A stretch of DNA of 64,000 nt from Pseudomonas sp. GGS8. GTDB taxonomy: Bacteria; Pseudomonadota; Gammaproteobacteria; Pseudomonadales; Pseudomonadaceae. Under the pieces are notes generated by a model. The model had not been told where the DNA came from. It ran no database searches and saw only the letters and a program-made list of their open reading frames with translations. The translations under genes and the position numbers were made by a program. Positions within the stretch are counted from its first letter, which is position 1. Each line of letters starts with the position of its first letter. Shown piece by piece: positions 43,973 to 54,599 of this stretch. The DNA lies in assembly GCF_024168645.1 (NCBI RefSeq), contig NZ_JALJWF010000001.1, forward strand, positions 2,037,001 to 2,101,000, written 5' to 3'.

Positions 43973-44233
43973 TTATTCTTTGCTGGTGCTACTGAGCGTC
44001 TCGGCCTTTTTAATCCCAGTGGGTTTATTCGTTTTCTCTGGGTACGGATCAGCCACTGCATCGCCCTGGCCAGTCAGAATTCTCCAGCCATGGCGAGTGT
44101 GTGCAGTTTTGCGGAGTTGCGGGCACGGTGGCATCGAAGTTTTCGCCTGGTTCGAATACTCATGGCCGCAATCGACGCAGGCATAGGTGCCAGGGGAAAC
44201 ATCGCTGCCGTACGGGACGTAGTCTTTTTGCAT
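43973..44233 (-). CDS. Small zinc-ribbon-type protein (86 aa)
   Basis: From ATG 44233 (MQKDYVPYGSDVSPG) the product has TYACVDCGHEYS, a Cys-x2-Cys knuckle, then a single later cysteine in SMPPCPQL, so a full four-Cys ribbon is not evident; a histidine may complete it. The C-terminal third is polar. A purine-rich CAGGAGATTG precedes the start on the minus strand. Function unknown; small proteins of this type are common in Pseudomonas. Confidence 0.7.
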   Translation of the reverse strand: MQKDYVPYGSDVSPGTYACVDCGHEYSNQAKTSMPPCPQLRKTAHTRHGWRILTGQGDAVADPYPEKTNKPTGIKKAETLSSTSKE

Positions 44234-44332
44234 GGTCAATCTCCTGTGGGTACAGAGAGATCCTATGCAGATTGCTTCCTTCGTGAAGTCGGACGTTTCG
44301 CCCAATCAGGTCAGGCATTTCCGGCGGGCAAA

Positions 44333-44417
44333 AAAAAGATCGCAGACTTCGTCAACTCCTACAGGTTTTTCGTACATCAGAAAATCCGTAGGTGCTGCCG
44401 AGGGCTGCGATCTTTTT
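44333..44417. repeat. Inverted repeat with AAAAAGATCGCAG arms
   Basis: AAAAAGATCGCAG (about 44334-44346) and CTGCGATCTTTTT (about 44405-44417) enclose a second inner inverse pair (CTCCTACAGG/CCGTAGGTGCTG). The same family of repeat occurs near 23978. It sits at the end of argB and may act as its terminator on the minus strand. Confidence 0.6.
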
Positions 44418-44428
44418 AAGGTTTTGAA

Positions 44429-45334
<906 letters not shown>

Positions 45335-45359
45335 TCAGGGCTCCGGGTGCTTCAATAGA

Positions 45360-46757
45360 TCAAAACGGTAATTGGAGATCAGGTGCAACGCGCTTCAGCT
45401 GGACGTGGAACACATCCTTGATGCGTTGTAATTCAGCCTCGTCATCGGCCTCGAAGCGCAGCACCAGCACCGGTGTGGTGTTGGAGGCGCGAACCAGGCC
45501 CCAGCCTTTGGCATAGTCGACTCGCACGCCGTCAATGGTGGTCAGGTTGGCGCCTTCACCCCACTGCGCGTCGTGCAGTGCATCAATGATGCTGAATTTG
45601 CTCTCTTCGGTCACATGGATATTGATCTCCGGCGTAGAAATATCGTTCGGGAAGGTCGCGAACAACTCTTCCGCGGTGGATTTTTCCTTGCTGAGGATCT
45701 CCAGCAGCCGCGCGGCGCTGTAAATGCCGTCGTCGAAACCGAACCAGCGCTCCTTGAAGAAGATATGCCCGCTCATTTCGCCGGCCAACAGGGCGCCGGA
45801 TTGTTTCATTTTCTTTTTGATCAGCGAGTGACCTGTTTTCCACATCAGCGGGCGACCGCCATATTCCTTGATCAGCGGGATCAGGCGGCGGGTGCATTTG
45901 ACGTCGAAGATGATTTCCGCGTCGGGGTTGCGTGCTACCACATCCTTGGCGAACAGCATCAGCAGGCGGTCCGGGAACACGACGCTGCCGGTGTTGGTGA
46001 CCACGCCCACGCGGTCGCCATCGCCGTCGAAGGCCAGGCCCAGGTCGGCGTTGGTTTCCTTGACCTTGGCGATCAGGTCTACCAGGTTTTCCAGCTTGCC
46101 CGGGTCCGGGTGATGGTTCGGGAAGTTGCCGTCGACGTCACAGAATAGCGGGATGACTTCGCAGTTCAGGGCTTCGATCAATTGCGGGGCAATCACCCCG
46201 GCCGCGCCGTTACCGCAATCGACCACCACTTTCAGGCGACGGGCGAGTTTGATGTCCTGGACGATTTCGGTGTTGTAGCGGTCGAGGATCTCGACCTTGG
46301 TGATGCTGCCCTTGCCGCTGCTCAGGTTGTTGGTCTTGAGGCGGTCGTGCAGGGCCTGGATCTGTTCGTTGGCCAAGGTGTCGCCGGCGATGACGATCTT
46401 GAAGCCGTTGTAGTTCGACGGGTTGTGGCTGCCGGTGAGCATCACCCCGGATTTGCCGGCCAGTACGTTGGCGGCGTAGTACAGCGCAGGGGTTGGCACC
46501 AGGCCGACGTCGCTGACGTGGCAACCGCTGTCGGCCAGGCCCTGGATCAGTTGTTCCACCAGTTCCGGGCCGGACAGGCGACCGTCGCGGCCGACGGACA
46601 CATTGGGTTCGCCCTGGGCCAGGCTCTGGGAGCCGATGGCGCGACCAAGCCAATAAGCGGTTTCAGCGTTCAAGAATTCCGGGACGGTGCCGCGAATATC
46701 GTAGGCGCGGAAGATGCTGTCGGGGAACTTGGGTGCGACTTGGGCTGGGGTGCTCAT
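45360..46757 (-). CDS. algC: Phosphomannomutase/phosphoglucomutase AlgC
   Basis: 465 residues from ATG 46757 (MSTPAQVAPKFPDSIF), close to the P. aeruginosa AlgC length. It has the RAYDIRGTVPEFL loop, the phosphoserine loop GVMLTGSHNPSNYNG, and the metal loop LAFDGDGDRVGVV. It supplies mannose-1-P or glucose-1-P for alginate, LPS and rhamnolipid precursors. The frame stays open upstream to 47180, but that part overlaps dut and does not code for AlgC. Confidence 0.97.
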   Translation of the reverse strand: MSTPAQVAPKFPDSIFRAYDIRGTVPEFLNAETAYWLGRAIGSQSLAQGEPNVSVGRDGRLSGPELVEQLIQGLADSGCHVSDVGLVPTPALYYAANVLAGKSGVMLTGSHNPSNYNGFKIVIAGDTLANEQIQALHDRLKTNNLSSGKGSITKVEILDRYNTEIVQDIKLARRLKVVVDCGNGAAGVIAPQLIEALNCEVIPLFCDVDGNFPNHHPDPGKLENLVDLIAKVKETNADLGLAFDGDGDRVGVVTNTGSVVFPDRLLMLFAKDVVARNPDAEIIFDVKCTRRLIPLIKEYGGRPLMWKTGHSLIKKKMKQSGALLAGEMSGHIFFKERWFGFDDGIYSAARLLEILSKEKSTAEELFATFPNDISTPEINIHVTEESKFSIIDALHDAQWGEGANLTTIDGVRVDYAKGWGLVRASNTTPVLVLRFEADDEAELQRIKDVFHVQLKRVAPDLQLPF

Positions 46758-47020
46758 CTGTAGGAATGCTCCATCTTGAAAGTGGCTGGACAGGCCTGCG
46801 AAAAACTCGTGGGCTGGCTCAAACTGAAAGGTATGACGGCGTTTTCGGCAGAGAGTTCGTGGTGTGCAAAGGCCATGTCGCTGCCGTTCGCGAGCGAATG
46901 GCAGGCCAATGCCTTGATTTTCGGCGATAAACCTTTCAGGTGAAGTCTGCGCAATTTGTTCGTCCTTGAAATACAGAAAGCAGGTTTCGGGCCGGGCAGG
47001 ACGCCCCGGCCGCTTTTTGA
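46758..47020 (-). promoter_or_regulatory. dut-algC intergenic region
   Basis: 263 bases upstream of algC. It is probably the algC promoter region; no AlgR or sigma-54 site can be assigned by eye with certainty. A GC-rich palindromic stretch (GGGCCGGGCAGGACGCCCCGGCC, about 46990-47012) lies just after the dut stop and could end dut transcripts. Confidence 0.5.
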
Positions 47021-47476
47021 TCAGTGACTGCCGGAATGTCCGAACCCGCCGGTGCCGCGCTGGGTTTCGACGAATTCTTCGACCATTTCGAAGTGCGCTT
47101 GAACCACCGGCACCAGCACCAGTTGGGCCAGGCGTTCGCCAACGACCATGTTGAAATCGGTCTGGCCACGGTTCCAGCACGAGACCATCAGCGGGCCCTG
47201 GTAGTCGGAGTCGATCAGGCCGACCAGATTGCCCAGCACGATGCCGTGCTTATGGCCCAGGCCCGAGCGCGGCAGAATCAAGGCTGCCAGGCCCGGATCA
47301 CCGATATACACCGACAGGCCGGTAGGGATCAGCAGGGTTTCGCCCGGCTTGATGACGGTGTCTTTTTCCAGCATGGCGCGCAGGTCGAGGCCGGCGGAGC
47401 CGGGCGTGGCGTACTGCGGCAGCGGAAATTCGGTGCCGATGCGTGGGTCGAGGATCTTGGCTTGCAAAGCGTGCAT
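47021..47476 (-). CDS. dut: Deoxyuridine 5'-triphosphate nucleotidohydrolase
   Basis: 151 residues. The five dUTPase motifs are visible: [51 protein letters not shown] and the C-terminal [12 protein letters not shown]. It removes dUTP and makes dUMP. Co-directional with coaBC, five-base gap. Confidence 0.97.
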   Translation of the reverse strand: MHALQAKILDPRIGTEFPLPQYATPGSAGLDLRAMLEKDTVIKPGETLLIPTGLSVYIGDPGLAALILPRSGLGHKHGIVLGNLVGLIDSDYQGPLMVSCWNRGQTDFNMVVGERLAQLVLVPVVQAHFEMVEEFVETQRGTGGFGHSGSH

Positions 47477-47481
47477 GTAAA

Positions 47482-48690
47482 TTAAACCTGGTTCAGACGT
47501 TCGGCGATAAAAGTGATCAGCTGGCGGGCAATCTTGCCTTTGCTGGTCTGGGCAAAAACAGTGGCGTGCAGCTCCCGATCGATCACGCTGCAGGCGTTTT
47601 CTTCGCTGTTGAAGCCAATACTCGGGTTGGCGACGTCGTTGGCGACGATCAGGTCGAGGTTCTTGTCTTTCAACTTGCGGGCAGCGTAGTCGAGCAGGTG
47701 TTCGGTTTCGGCGGCAAAGCCGACACTAAACGGGCGGTCGGGACGGGTGGCGATGGTGGCCAGGATGTCTGGGTTGCGCACCATTTGTAGCAGCAAGCCG
47801 TCGCCGCTCGTAGGGTCTTTCTTGAGTTTCTGTGGGGCCACGACTTCCGGGCGGTAGTCCGCGACCGCTGCCGAGGCGATAAACAAGTCGCAAGGAATCG
47901 CGGCTTCACAGGCAGCGAGCATGTCACGGGCGCTGACCACGTCAATGCGGGTGACGCGATCCGGAGTGGGCAGGTGCACCGGGCCGGTGATCAGGGTGAC
48001 GCGGGCGCCGGCTTCTACCGCGGCTTCGGCCAGGGCAAAGCCCATCTTCCCAGAGCTGTGGTTGGTGATGTAGCGCACCGGGTCGATGTTTTCCTGGGTC
48101 GGGCCCGCAGTGATCAGCACGTGTTTGCCGGTCAGCGCCTGGCGCTGGAAGCAGTCTGCGGCGCACTGGGCGAGGTCCGTGGCTTCGAGCATGCGGCCCA
48201 TGCCGACGTCGCCGCAGGCCTGGCTGCCGGAGGCTGGGCCGAAGACTTTGAGGTCGCGGTTTTCGAGGGTCTGCAGGTTGGCCTGGGTCGCCGGGTCGCG
48301 CCACATGGCCTGATTCATTGCTGGAGCCACGGCGACCACCGCGTCGGTGGCCAGTACCAGCGTGGTCAGCAGGTCGTCGGCAATGCCTTGGGCCAGACGG
48401 GCAATCAGGTCCGCAGTGGCGGGGGCAATCAGCACCAGGTCGGCCCATTTGGCCAGTTCGATGTGGCCCATGGCGGCTTCGGCCGCCGGGTCCAGCAGGT
48501 CCAGATGGACCGGGTGCCCGGACAGGGCTTGCATGGTCAGCGGGGTAATGAATTCGCTGCCACCACGGGTCATGACCACGCGCACTTCGGCGCCCTGGTC
48601 GATCAGGCGGCGAACCAGCTCGGCGCTCTTGTAGGCAGCAATGCCGCCGCCGACGCCCAGAACGATGCGTTTCCGATACAGCCGCTGCAT
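47482..48690 (-). CDS. coaBC: Bifunctional phosphopantothenoylcysteine decarboxylase/synthetase
   Basis: 402 residues from ATG 48690 ([22 protein letters not shown]). The flavin decarboxylase domain (to about 190) contains the PAMNQAMW substrate motif; the synthetase domain follows ([46 protein letters not shown]). Two steps of coenzyme A synthesis. The coaBC-dut-algC-argB order is typical of Pseudomonas. Divergent from radC. Confidence 0.97.
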   Translation of the reverse strand: MQRLYRKRIVLGVGGGIAAYKSAELVRRLIDQGAEVRVVMTRGGSEFITPLTMQALSGHPVHLDLLDPAAEAAMGHIELAKWADLVLIAPATADLIARLAQGIADDLLTTLVLATDAVVAVAPAMNQAMWRDPATQANLQTLENRDLKVFGPASGSQACGDVGMGRMLEATDLAQCAADCFQRQALTGKHVLITAGPTQENIDPVRYITNHSSGKMGFALAEAAVEAGARVTLITGPVHLPTPDRVTRIDVVSARDMLAACEAAIPCDLFIASAAVADYRPEVVAPQKLKKDPTSGDGLLLQMVRNPDILATIATRPDRPFSVGFAAETEHLLDYAARKLKDKNLDLIVANDVANPSIGFNSEENACSVIDRELHATVFAQTSKGKIARQLITFIAERLNQV

Positions 48691-48823
48691 AGGTCTGCCT
48701 TTCATTTCGTTGATGACTGCATGGCGATACCCCCTCCCCAGGGATGAAATCGCCTGCAAAAAAGATGGGCTACGATATCACAGCGACCGCTACGGAACAG
48801 CGGCGCCCACACATGGAGGTGTT

Positions 48824-49498
48824 ATGAGTATTCGCGATTGGCCGGCGGCGGAGCGGCCGCGGGAGAGGTTACTGGAGTTGGGCTCGGCGAGCCTTTCGGA
48901 CGCCGAACTGCTGGCGATTTTTTTACGAACCGGCGTATCGGGCAAAAGCGCGGTGGACCTGGCGCGACACCTGTTGAGTCAGTTTGGCAGTCTGCGCTCA
49001 CTGCTCGAGGCCGATCAGGCGGCGTTCAGCAGGCAGTTGGGGCTCGGTCCAGCGAAATTCGCTCAATTGCAAGCGGCGCAGGAAATGGGCAGGCGGCATT
49101 TGGCCGAACGTGCTCGGCAAAAACCGGCGCTGGAAGATCCACAAACGGTTCGTGATTATCTGAAGTCGATGCTCCGACACGAGCCGCACGAGGTGTTCGG
49201 CTGTCTGTTTTTGGATTCCAGGCATCAAGTACTGACCTTTGAGGCATTGTTCCGCGGCTCTATCGACAGCACGAGTGTCCATCCAAGGCAGGTGGTCAAG
49301 CGTGCCTTGGCCCACAATGCTGCCGCAGTGATCCTCTGCCACAACCATCCGTCGGGCAACACCAACCCCAGTCAAGCCGATCGAGTGCTGACCAAGCGCC
49401 TCCAGGCTGCGCTGGACCTGATCGATGTGCGGGTACTCGACCATTTCATCATCGGTGACGGCGATCCGTTATCCATGGCCGAATACGGGTGGATGTGA
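48824..49498 (+). CDS. radC: RadC-family JAB1/MPN protein
   Basis: 224 residues from ATG 48824 ([17 protein letters not shown]), preceded by GGAGG. The N-terminal helix-hairpin-helix-like region is followed by the JAMM metal site: [14 protein letters not shown] with the expected His-x-His and Asp. Its role in DNA repair is unproven in the family; a metalloprotease-like function is inferred from the fold. Divergent from coaBC. Confidence 0.93.
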   Translation: MSIRDWPAAERPRERLLELGSASLSDAELLAIFLRTGVSGKSAVDLARHLLSQFGSLRSLLEADQAAFSRQLGLGPAKFAQLQAAQEMGRRHLAERARQKPALEDPQTVRDYLKSMLRHEPHEVFGCLFLDSRHQVLTFEALFRGSIDSTSVHPRQVVKRALAHNAAAVILCHNHPSGNTNPSQADRVLTKRLQAALDLIDVRVLDHFIIGDGDPLSMAEYGWM

Positions 49499-49526
49499 GG
49501 GGAGGGGTATCGAATACGAAGCCCAT

Positions 49527-49616
49527 GTGGGAGCGGGCTTGCCCGCGATTGCGTCGGTACAGGCAGCCTCTATGTTGAATTTGCCGGCCTCATCGCGGGC
49601 AAGCCCGCTCCCACAG
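49527..49616. repeat. Inverted pair of REP palindromes
   Basis: TGTGGGAGCGGGCTTGCCCG and inverse in the gap between the convergent radC and peptide-binding protein genes. Confidence 0.8.
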
Positions 49617-49635
49617 GTTTTTTTGGGCGACTCGA

Positions 49636-51222
49636 TTACTTGAAACTGACCTTCGAGTAATCCTGCCGGCCAAACGGACTCACCTGATAACCCTGCACGT
49701 CCTTGCGTGTCAGGGCAAAGGCCGTCGGGTGAGCCAGCGGCAGCCATAACGCCTGTTGCTGGATCTGTGTCTGGGCCTGTTCGTAGAGCTTGGTGCGTAC
49801 ACCTTGCTCGCCGGTGGTCTTGCCGGCACTGATCAGCTTGTCCAGGTCCTGGTTGCAGTAACGGGCGAAGTTGGTGCCGGATTTGACCGCCGCGCAGGAA
49901 AACTGCGGTGTGAGGAAGTTGTCCGGGTCACCGTTGTCGCCGGCCCAGCCCATGAACAGCAGGTCGTGCTCGCCGGCCTTGGCGCGGCGAATCAGTTCGC
50001 CCCATTCGATCACGCGGATCTCGGCCTGAATGCCGATTTCCGCCAGGTCGGATTGAAGCAATTGCGCGCCGAGGCTCGGATTGGGGTTCAGCAGGCTGCC
50101 GGAAGGGCGAGTCCAGATGGTGGTCTGGAAACCGTTCTTGAGCCCAGCCTTGGCCATCAATGCCCGTGCTTTCTCGACATCATGAGGGTAGCCCGGCAAA
50201 TTCTTGGCGTAGCTCCAGGTATTGGGCGGGTAGGGACCGCTGGCAGGTTCGGCGGTGTCTTCGAACACAGCTTTGACGTAGTTGGCCTTGTCGAACGCGA
50301 GGTTGATTGCCTGGCGCACTTCCGGCTTGTCCAGCGGTGGATGCTGACTGTTGATGCCGACGAACGCGGTCATGAACGCGTCAGTCTTTTCCACCTTCAG
50401 AGTCGGTTCCTGCTTCGCAGCCTGTACGTCCAGCGGTTTAGGCGACAGGGCGATCTGGCACTCGTTGCGGCGCAACTTCTGCAAGCGCACGTTGGCGTCC
50501 GGGGTGATCGCGAAGATCAACGGGTCCACCGATGGCTTGCCCTGGAAGTAGTCGCGGTTGGCCTGATAGCGAATCGAGGCATCTTTCTGGAAACGCGTGA
50601 AGATGAACGGGCCGCTGCCGATCGGCTGACTGTTGAGTTTCTCCGGAGTGCCGGCCTTCATCAGTTGGTCGGCGTATTCGGCCGAATAGATCGAGGCGAA
50701 GCCCATGCTCAGAGTCGGCAGGAACGTCGAGTCCGGGTGATCGAGGGTGAAACGGATAGTGAGCGGGTCCAGTGCGTCGATCTTCTTGATCAGCGTCGGT
50801 AACTGCATCGACTGCGCGTGTGGGAAGCCGCTCTGGGCAACTTTGTGCCATGGGTTTGCCGGGTCGAGCATGCGGTCGAAGCTGAACTTCACGTCTTCGG
50901 CAGACAGGTCACGGGTCGGGCTGAAATACTCGGTGTGGTGAAATTTCACCTGTGGGTGCAACTTGAAGATGTAGGTCAGGCCGTCGGGCGTGACTTCCCA
51001 GCTGTCCGCAAGGCTGGCGACCACTTTGCCGCTGGCCGTGTCGAAGTCCACCAGGCGGTTCATCAGCACGTCGGCCGAGGCGTTGGTGGTGGTCAACGAG
51101 TTGTATTGCACCACATCGAACCCCTCCGGGCTGGCCTCGGTGCAGACGCTAAGGGCGGCTGCATGGGCCAGGGGGCTCAGTAGAAGCGGGGCAAGCAGCA
51201 ACGATAGGGCAGCGAGGCGCAT
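49636..51222 (-). CDS. Periplasmic peptide-binding protein, DppA-like, orphan (528 aa)
   Basis: Signal peptide (to about AHA-AA), then an SBP family 5 fold: LADSWEVTPDGLTYIFKLHP, AEDVKFSFDRMLDP, QPIGSGPFIFTRFQ, and TEASPEGFDVVQYNS near the N-terminus as in DppA-type proteins. It would deliver di/oligopeptides or heme to an ABC importer. No permease or ATPase genes lie nearby, so it must share a transporter encoded elsewhere. Monocistronic. Confidence 0.88.
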   Translation of the reverse strand: MRLAALSLLLAPLLLSPLAHAAALSVCTEASPEGFDVVQYNSLTTTNASADVLMNRLVDFDTASGKVVASLADSWEVTPDGLTYIFKLHPQVKFHHTEYFSPTRDLSAEDVKFSFDRMLDPANPWHKVAQSGFPHAQSMQLPTLIKKIDALDPLTIRFTLDHPDSTFLPTLSMGFASIYSAEYADQLMKAGTPEKLNSQPIGSGPFIFTRFQKDASIRYQANRDYFQGKPSVDPLIFAITPDANVRLQKLRRNECQIALSPKPLDVQAAKQEPTLKVEKTDAFMTAFVGINSQHPPLDKPEVRQAINLAFDKANYVKAVFEDTAEPASGPYPPNTWSYAKNLPGYPHDVEKARALMAKAGLKNGFQTTIWTRPSGSLLNPNPSLGAQLLQSDLAEIGIQAEIRVIEWGELIRRAKAGEHDLLFMGWAGDNGDPDNFLTPQFSCAAVKSGTNFARYCNQDLDKLISAGKTTGEQGVRTKLYEQAQTQIQQQALWLPLAHPTAFALTRKDVQGYQVSPFGRQDYSKVSFK

Positions 51223-51668
51223 GGTCGGTTTCCTTTACAGATCGAAGGCCCATCTGCAAGTGCAGTCTGGAAAAGGCTTACCCTAGTGGGCTCTTTTGCA
51301 AATGACTATCCCCTTTTTCATTTTCAGGGGAGTATGGGCGATTGTTTTCGGTGAGTGGCGGTTGAGAAAACCCGGAATTGGCCTGTTGGCCGATTCTCTG
51401 CGACGAGCGGTCGTTATCGGGCTTAGCCTTTGTCCAAGGCACTCGGCGCCCGAAAAGCCGGCTTTTTATCAACTCAATGCACACCGGTTGTTGTTGCTCT
51501 CTGGTCTTTCTGGTATAAAGCAGCGCTCTTTTCTAGGGGCCCGGTTCCTTCGTTTGTAGGTGTAGCCGGTAAGACCCTTAAAGAAACGCGGCGCCTGGCG
51601 CCAAATGACTGAGAGATTAAGCGGCCAACCCATGCCGGGTTGGGCATGTGGTTTTAGAGGGCTGAGGC
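51223..51668 (+). promoter_or_regulatory. rpmBG upstream region with sigma-70 promoter and leader hairpin
   Basis: A strong sigma-70-type promoter is visible: TTGTTG (51491-51496), 17-base gap, TATAAA (51514-51519). In the leader, CCAACCC (51625-51631) pairs with GGGTTGG (51637-51643), while CATGCC (51631-51636) can instead pair with GGCATG (51643-51648); the two hairpins exclude each other. This could be a ribosomal-protein autoregulation site. No gene is seen in these 446 bases. Confidence 0.6.
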
Positions 51669-51905
51669 ATGTCGAGAGTCTGTCAAGTTACCGGTAAGGG
51701 TCCGGTGACTGGGAATAACATTTCCCACGCAAACAACAAAACCCGTCGTCGTTTCCTGCCGAACCTGCAGCATCATCGCTTCTGGGTTGAAGAAGAGAAA
51801 CGTTTCGTGCGTCTGCGCGTATCTGCCAAAGGCATGCGTATCATCGACAAGCGTGGCATCACTGTCGTGCTGGCCGAAATCCGCAAAGCCGGCAAGATCT
51901 AAGGG
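51669..51905 (+). CDS. rpmB: 50S ribosomal protein L28
   Basis: The start [20 protein letters not shown] and the end [11 protein letters not shown] are typical of L28. Only one cysteine is present, so it is the zinc-independent form. The stop codon is read at 51900-51902; a few bases later comes the rpmG ribosome binding site (AAGGGAG). Confidence 0.97.
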
Positions 51906-51913
51906 AGCTAATC

Positions 51914-52069
51914 ATGCGTGAATTGATTCGTTTGATTTCGAGCGCCGGTACTGGTCACTTCTACACTACCGACAAGAACAAGCGCACTACTCCGGACAAA
52001 ATCGAGATCAAGAAATTTGATCCGGTTGTTCGTAAGCACGTGATCTACAAAGAAGGCAAAATCAAGTAA
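51914..52069 (+). CDS. rpmG: 50S ribosomal protein L33
   Basis: 51 residues ([20 protein letters not shown], ending [10 protein letters not shown]). No cysteines, so it is the zinc-independent form, matching L28. AAGGGAG at about 51901 gives good spacing. It forms the standard rpmB-rpmG operon. Confidence 0.97.
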   Translation: MRELIRLISSAGTGHFYTTDKNKRTTPDKIEIKKFDPVVRKHVIYKEGKIK

Positions 52070-52088
52070 TTGATTTTTCCTCCTTACG

Positions 52089-52123
52089 AAAAAGGCCCGT
52101 ATCGCGAGATACGGGCCTTTTTT
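52089..52123 (+). terminator. Strong rho-independent terminator of rpmBG
   Basis: A stem of AAAAGGCCCGTATC/GATACGGGCCTTTT with a GCGA loop and a long T-run. Confidence 0.93.
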
Positions 52124-52143
52124 GTTGCCTGTCGGTTATGCGT

Positions 52144-52219
52144 TGCCCGCGGGCAAGCCTCACTCCCACGGGCTTTGTGATCGACACAGATCCCTGTGGG
52201 AGCGGGCTTGCCCGCGATG
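52144..52219. repeat. Degenerate pair of REP palindromes
   Basis: GCCCGCGGGCAAGCCTCACTCCCAC and TGTGGGAGCGGGCTTGCCCG in inverse layout between rpmG and the convergent cupin gene. The first arm is partly altered. Confidence 0.65.
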
Positions 52220-52244
52220 GGGGCGGCCCAGGCAGCGCAAATCC

Positions 52245-52607
52245 TCAGGCCTTCTGTTCAAACACCACATAAATCTTGCGGCACGGCTCCAGCACTTCCC
52301 AGGTGCCTTTGAAGCCGGCCGGAATCACGAAGCGATCGCCCACACGCAGGGTCTTGGCGGCGCCGTTGTCATCGCGCAGCACTGACACTCCCTGAACGAT
52401 TTCGCAGTATTCGTGTTCGGTGTAGTTCACCCGCCACTGGCCGACTTGGCCTTCCCAAACGCCTGCACTCATCTGGCCGCACGGGCTGTTGTAGTGGTTG
52501 TACACCGCTTGCTCGGGGTCACCCTTGAGGACTTTCGCCGGGTCTGGTCGATAGCGATCGGGCTGCGTGTTGGCCTGGCTGAAATCGACGATATCCTGAA
52601 TGTTCAT
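52245..52607 (-). CDS. Cupin-domain protein (120 aa)
   Basis: From ATG 52607 (MNIQDIVDFSQANTQPDRY) the product shows a single cupin barrel of the DUF861 type: GVWEGQVGQWRVNYTEHEYCEIVQG, then GDRFVIPAGFKGTWEVLEPCRKIYVVFEQ. Such proteins are often found with amine and polyamine oxidases in Pseudomonas. Position next to a polyamine-type aldehyde dehydrogenase suggests a link; substrate unknown. Confidence 0.85.
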   Translation of the reverse strand: MNIQDIVDFSQANTQPDRYRPDPAKVLKGDPEQAVYNHYNSPCGQMSAGVWEGQVGQWRVNYTEHEYCEIVQGVSVLRDDNGAAKTLRVGDRFVIPAGFKGTWEVLEPCRKIYVVFEQKA

Positions 52608-52832
52608 GCTGGTATTCCCCCGTGATTGCGGTGCGAGTGGAAAGTCTATGTTTATTAAAATGAACATCGCAAGGCTGTTTGCCGGCCTTATGTCAAATAT
52701 ATTGAAACATCACCCGCCGCTGGTTTAGGGTAACGGTTGCCTTGAGCCGAAAAGCAGGCTGGCCGGGCAGAATGACTGACAGCGCCCGCGATGAGCGCGG
52801 GCGCTCGTATTCAATAAGAGGAGGACACTCGT

Positions 52833-54326
52833 ATGACCACCCTGACTCGTGCCGACTGGGAACAACGGGCTCGCGATCTGAAGATCGAAGGCCGCGCCTA
52901 CATCAATGGCGAATACACCGATGCAGTCTCCGGTGCAACGTTCGAGTGCATCAGCCCGGTCGATGGCCGTCTGCTGGGCAAGATTGCCAGCTGTGACGCC
53001 GCCGATGCCCAGCGTGCCGTGGAAAACGCTCGTGCCACGTTCAATTCCGGTGCCTGGTCGCGCCTGGCGCCGACTAAACGCAAAGCCACCATGATTCGTT
53101 TTGCCGGCCTGCTGAAACAGCACGCTGAAGAGCTGGCCTTGCTCGAAACCTTGGACATGGGCAAGCCAATCAGCGATTCCCTGTACATCGACGTTCCCGG
53201 TGCGGCGCAAGCCCTTAGCTGGAGCGGTGAGGCCATCGACAAGCTCTACGATGAAGTCGCCGCCACCCCACACGATCAGCTGGGGCTGGTAACTCGCGAG
53301 CCGGTTGGCGTGGTCGGTGCGATCGTGCCGTGGAACTTCCCGTTGATGATGGCCTGCTGGAAGCTCGGCCCGGCGCTGTCCACCGGTAACTCGGTGATCC
53401 TCAAGCCTTCCGAAAAATCGCCGCTGACGGCTATTCGCATTGCAGAGCTGGCGGTTGAAGCCGGTATCCCGAAAGGTGTGCTGAACGTGCTGCCGGGCTA
53501 CGGTCACACCGTCGGCAAGGCCTTGGCCCTGCACAATGATGTCGACACCCTGGTGTTCACCGGTTCGACCAAGATCGCCAAGCAATTGTTGATCTATTCC
53601 GGCGAATCGAACATGAAGCGCGTCTGGCTTGAAGCTGGTGGCAAGAGCCCGAACATAGTGTTCGCCGATGCGCCGGACCTGCAGGCCGCCGCCGAGTCGG
53701 CTGCCAGCGCCATTGCCTTCAATCAGGGCGAAGTCTGCACTGCCGGTTCGCGCCTGCTGGTTGAGCGTTCGATCAAAGACAAATTCCTGCCATTGGTGAT
53801 CGAAGCCCTCAAGGCCTGGAAGCCGGGCAACCCGCTGGACCCGGCGACCAACGTCGGTGCGCTGGTGGATACCCAGCAAATGAACACCGTGCTGTCTTAC
53901 ATCGAATCCGGTCACACCGATGGCGCCAAACTGGTGGCTGGTGGCAAGCGCATTCTTCAGGAAACCGGGGGCACCTACGTCGAGCCGACGATTTTCGACG
54001 GTGTCAGCAACGCGATGAAAATTGCCCAGGAAGAGATCTTTGGCCCGGTGTTGTCGGTGATCACTTTCGATACCGCTGAAGAAGCCGTTGCGATTGCCAA
54101 CGACACCCCTTACGGCCTCGCCGCTGCGGTATGGACCACGGACATCTCGAAGGCTCACCTCACCGCCAAGGCTTTGCGCGCCGGCAGTGTGTGGGTCAAT
54201 CAGTACGATGGCGGCGATATGACCGCGCCGTTCGGTGGCTTCAAACAGTCCGGCAATGGTCGCGACAAGTCGTTGCACGCGTTCGACAAGTACACCGAGC
54301 TGAAGGCGACCTGGATCAAGTTGTAA
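52833..54326 (+). CDS. NAD(P)-dependent aldehyde dehydrogenase, KauB/PauC/PuuC-like (497 aa)
   Basis: Full-length ALDH: IVPWNFPLMMACWKLGPAL, VFTGSTKIAK, WLEAGGKSPN with Glu267, and NQGEVCTAGSRLL with the catalytic Cys302. Length and neighbourhood (rpmG and cupin on one side, MFS carrier, oxidase and dad genes on the other) match the P. aeruginosa locus carrying kauB/pauC, which oxidises aldehydes from polyamine and arginine breakdown. AGGAGG is eight bases upstream of the start. Substrate is by inference. Confidence 0.9.
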   Translation: MTTLTRADWEQRARDLKIEGRAYINGEYTDAVSGATFECISPVDGRLLGKIASCDAADAQRAVENARATFNSGAWSRLAPTKRKATMIRFAGLLKQHAEELALLETLDMGKPISDSLYIDVPGAAQALSWSGEAIDKLYDEVAATPHDQLGLVTREPVGVVGAIVPWNFPLMMACWKLGPALSTGNSVILKPSEKSPLTAIRIAELAVEAGIPKGVLNVLPGYGHTVGKALALHNDVDTLVFTGSTKIAKQLLIYSGESNMKRVWLEAGGKSPNIVFADAPDLQAAAESAASAIAFNQGEVCTAGSRLLVERSIKDKFLPLVIEALKAWKPGNPLDPATNVGALVDTQQMNTVLSYIESGHTDGAKLVAGGKRILQETGGTYVEPTIFDGVSNAMKIAQEEIFGPVLSVITFDTAEEAVAIANDTPYGLAAAVWTTDISKAHLTAKALRAGSVWVNQYDGGDMTAPFGGFKQSGNGRDKSLHAFDKYTELKATWIKL

Positions 54327-54334
54327 GCCTGTGT

Positions 54335-54359
54335 GGAGCCCGATTGAACATCGGGCTCC
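54335..54359 (+). terminator. Hairpin after the aldehyde dehydrogenase gene
   Basis: GGAGCCCGAT/ATCGGGCTCC with a five-base loop, right after the stop. No U-tract follows, so termination may be partial. Confidence 0.5.
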
Positions 54360-54377
54360 TGAATGACACAGATCCCC

Positions 54378-54559
54378 TGTGAGAGCGGGCTTTTGTGGCG
54401 AGGGGGCTTGTCGGAGCGCCGCATCGCCCCGTTCGGCTGCGAAGCAGGCGCAAGACCATTGCATGCTGTGTACTTTATACACCGCAGACGCAGGTTTTGG
54501 GGCCGCTCCGCGACCCAACGGGGGCAAGCCCCCTCGCCACAAAAGCCCGCTCCCACAGT
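54378..54559. repeat. Long inverted repeat built from two REP-like units
   Basis: Outer arms TGTGAGAGCGGGCTTTTGTG and its inverse enclose inner arms GGCGAGGGGGCTTG and CAAGCCCCCTCGCC. The two composite units face each other across about 100 bases of spacer. They lie in the gap before the MFS gene. Confidence 0.7.
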
Positions 54560-54599
54560 GCTTTGCGCTGTACATAAAATATCCACAGGAGCGTGGAAC

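Noticed and set aside
46758..47180. N-terminal extension of algC
   Set aside because: The extra 141 codons overlap dut, are Arg/Pro-rich, and would make AlgC longer than the standard 465 residues.
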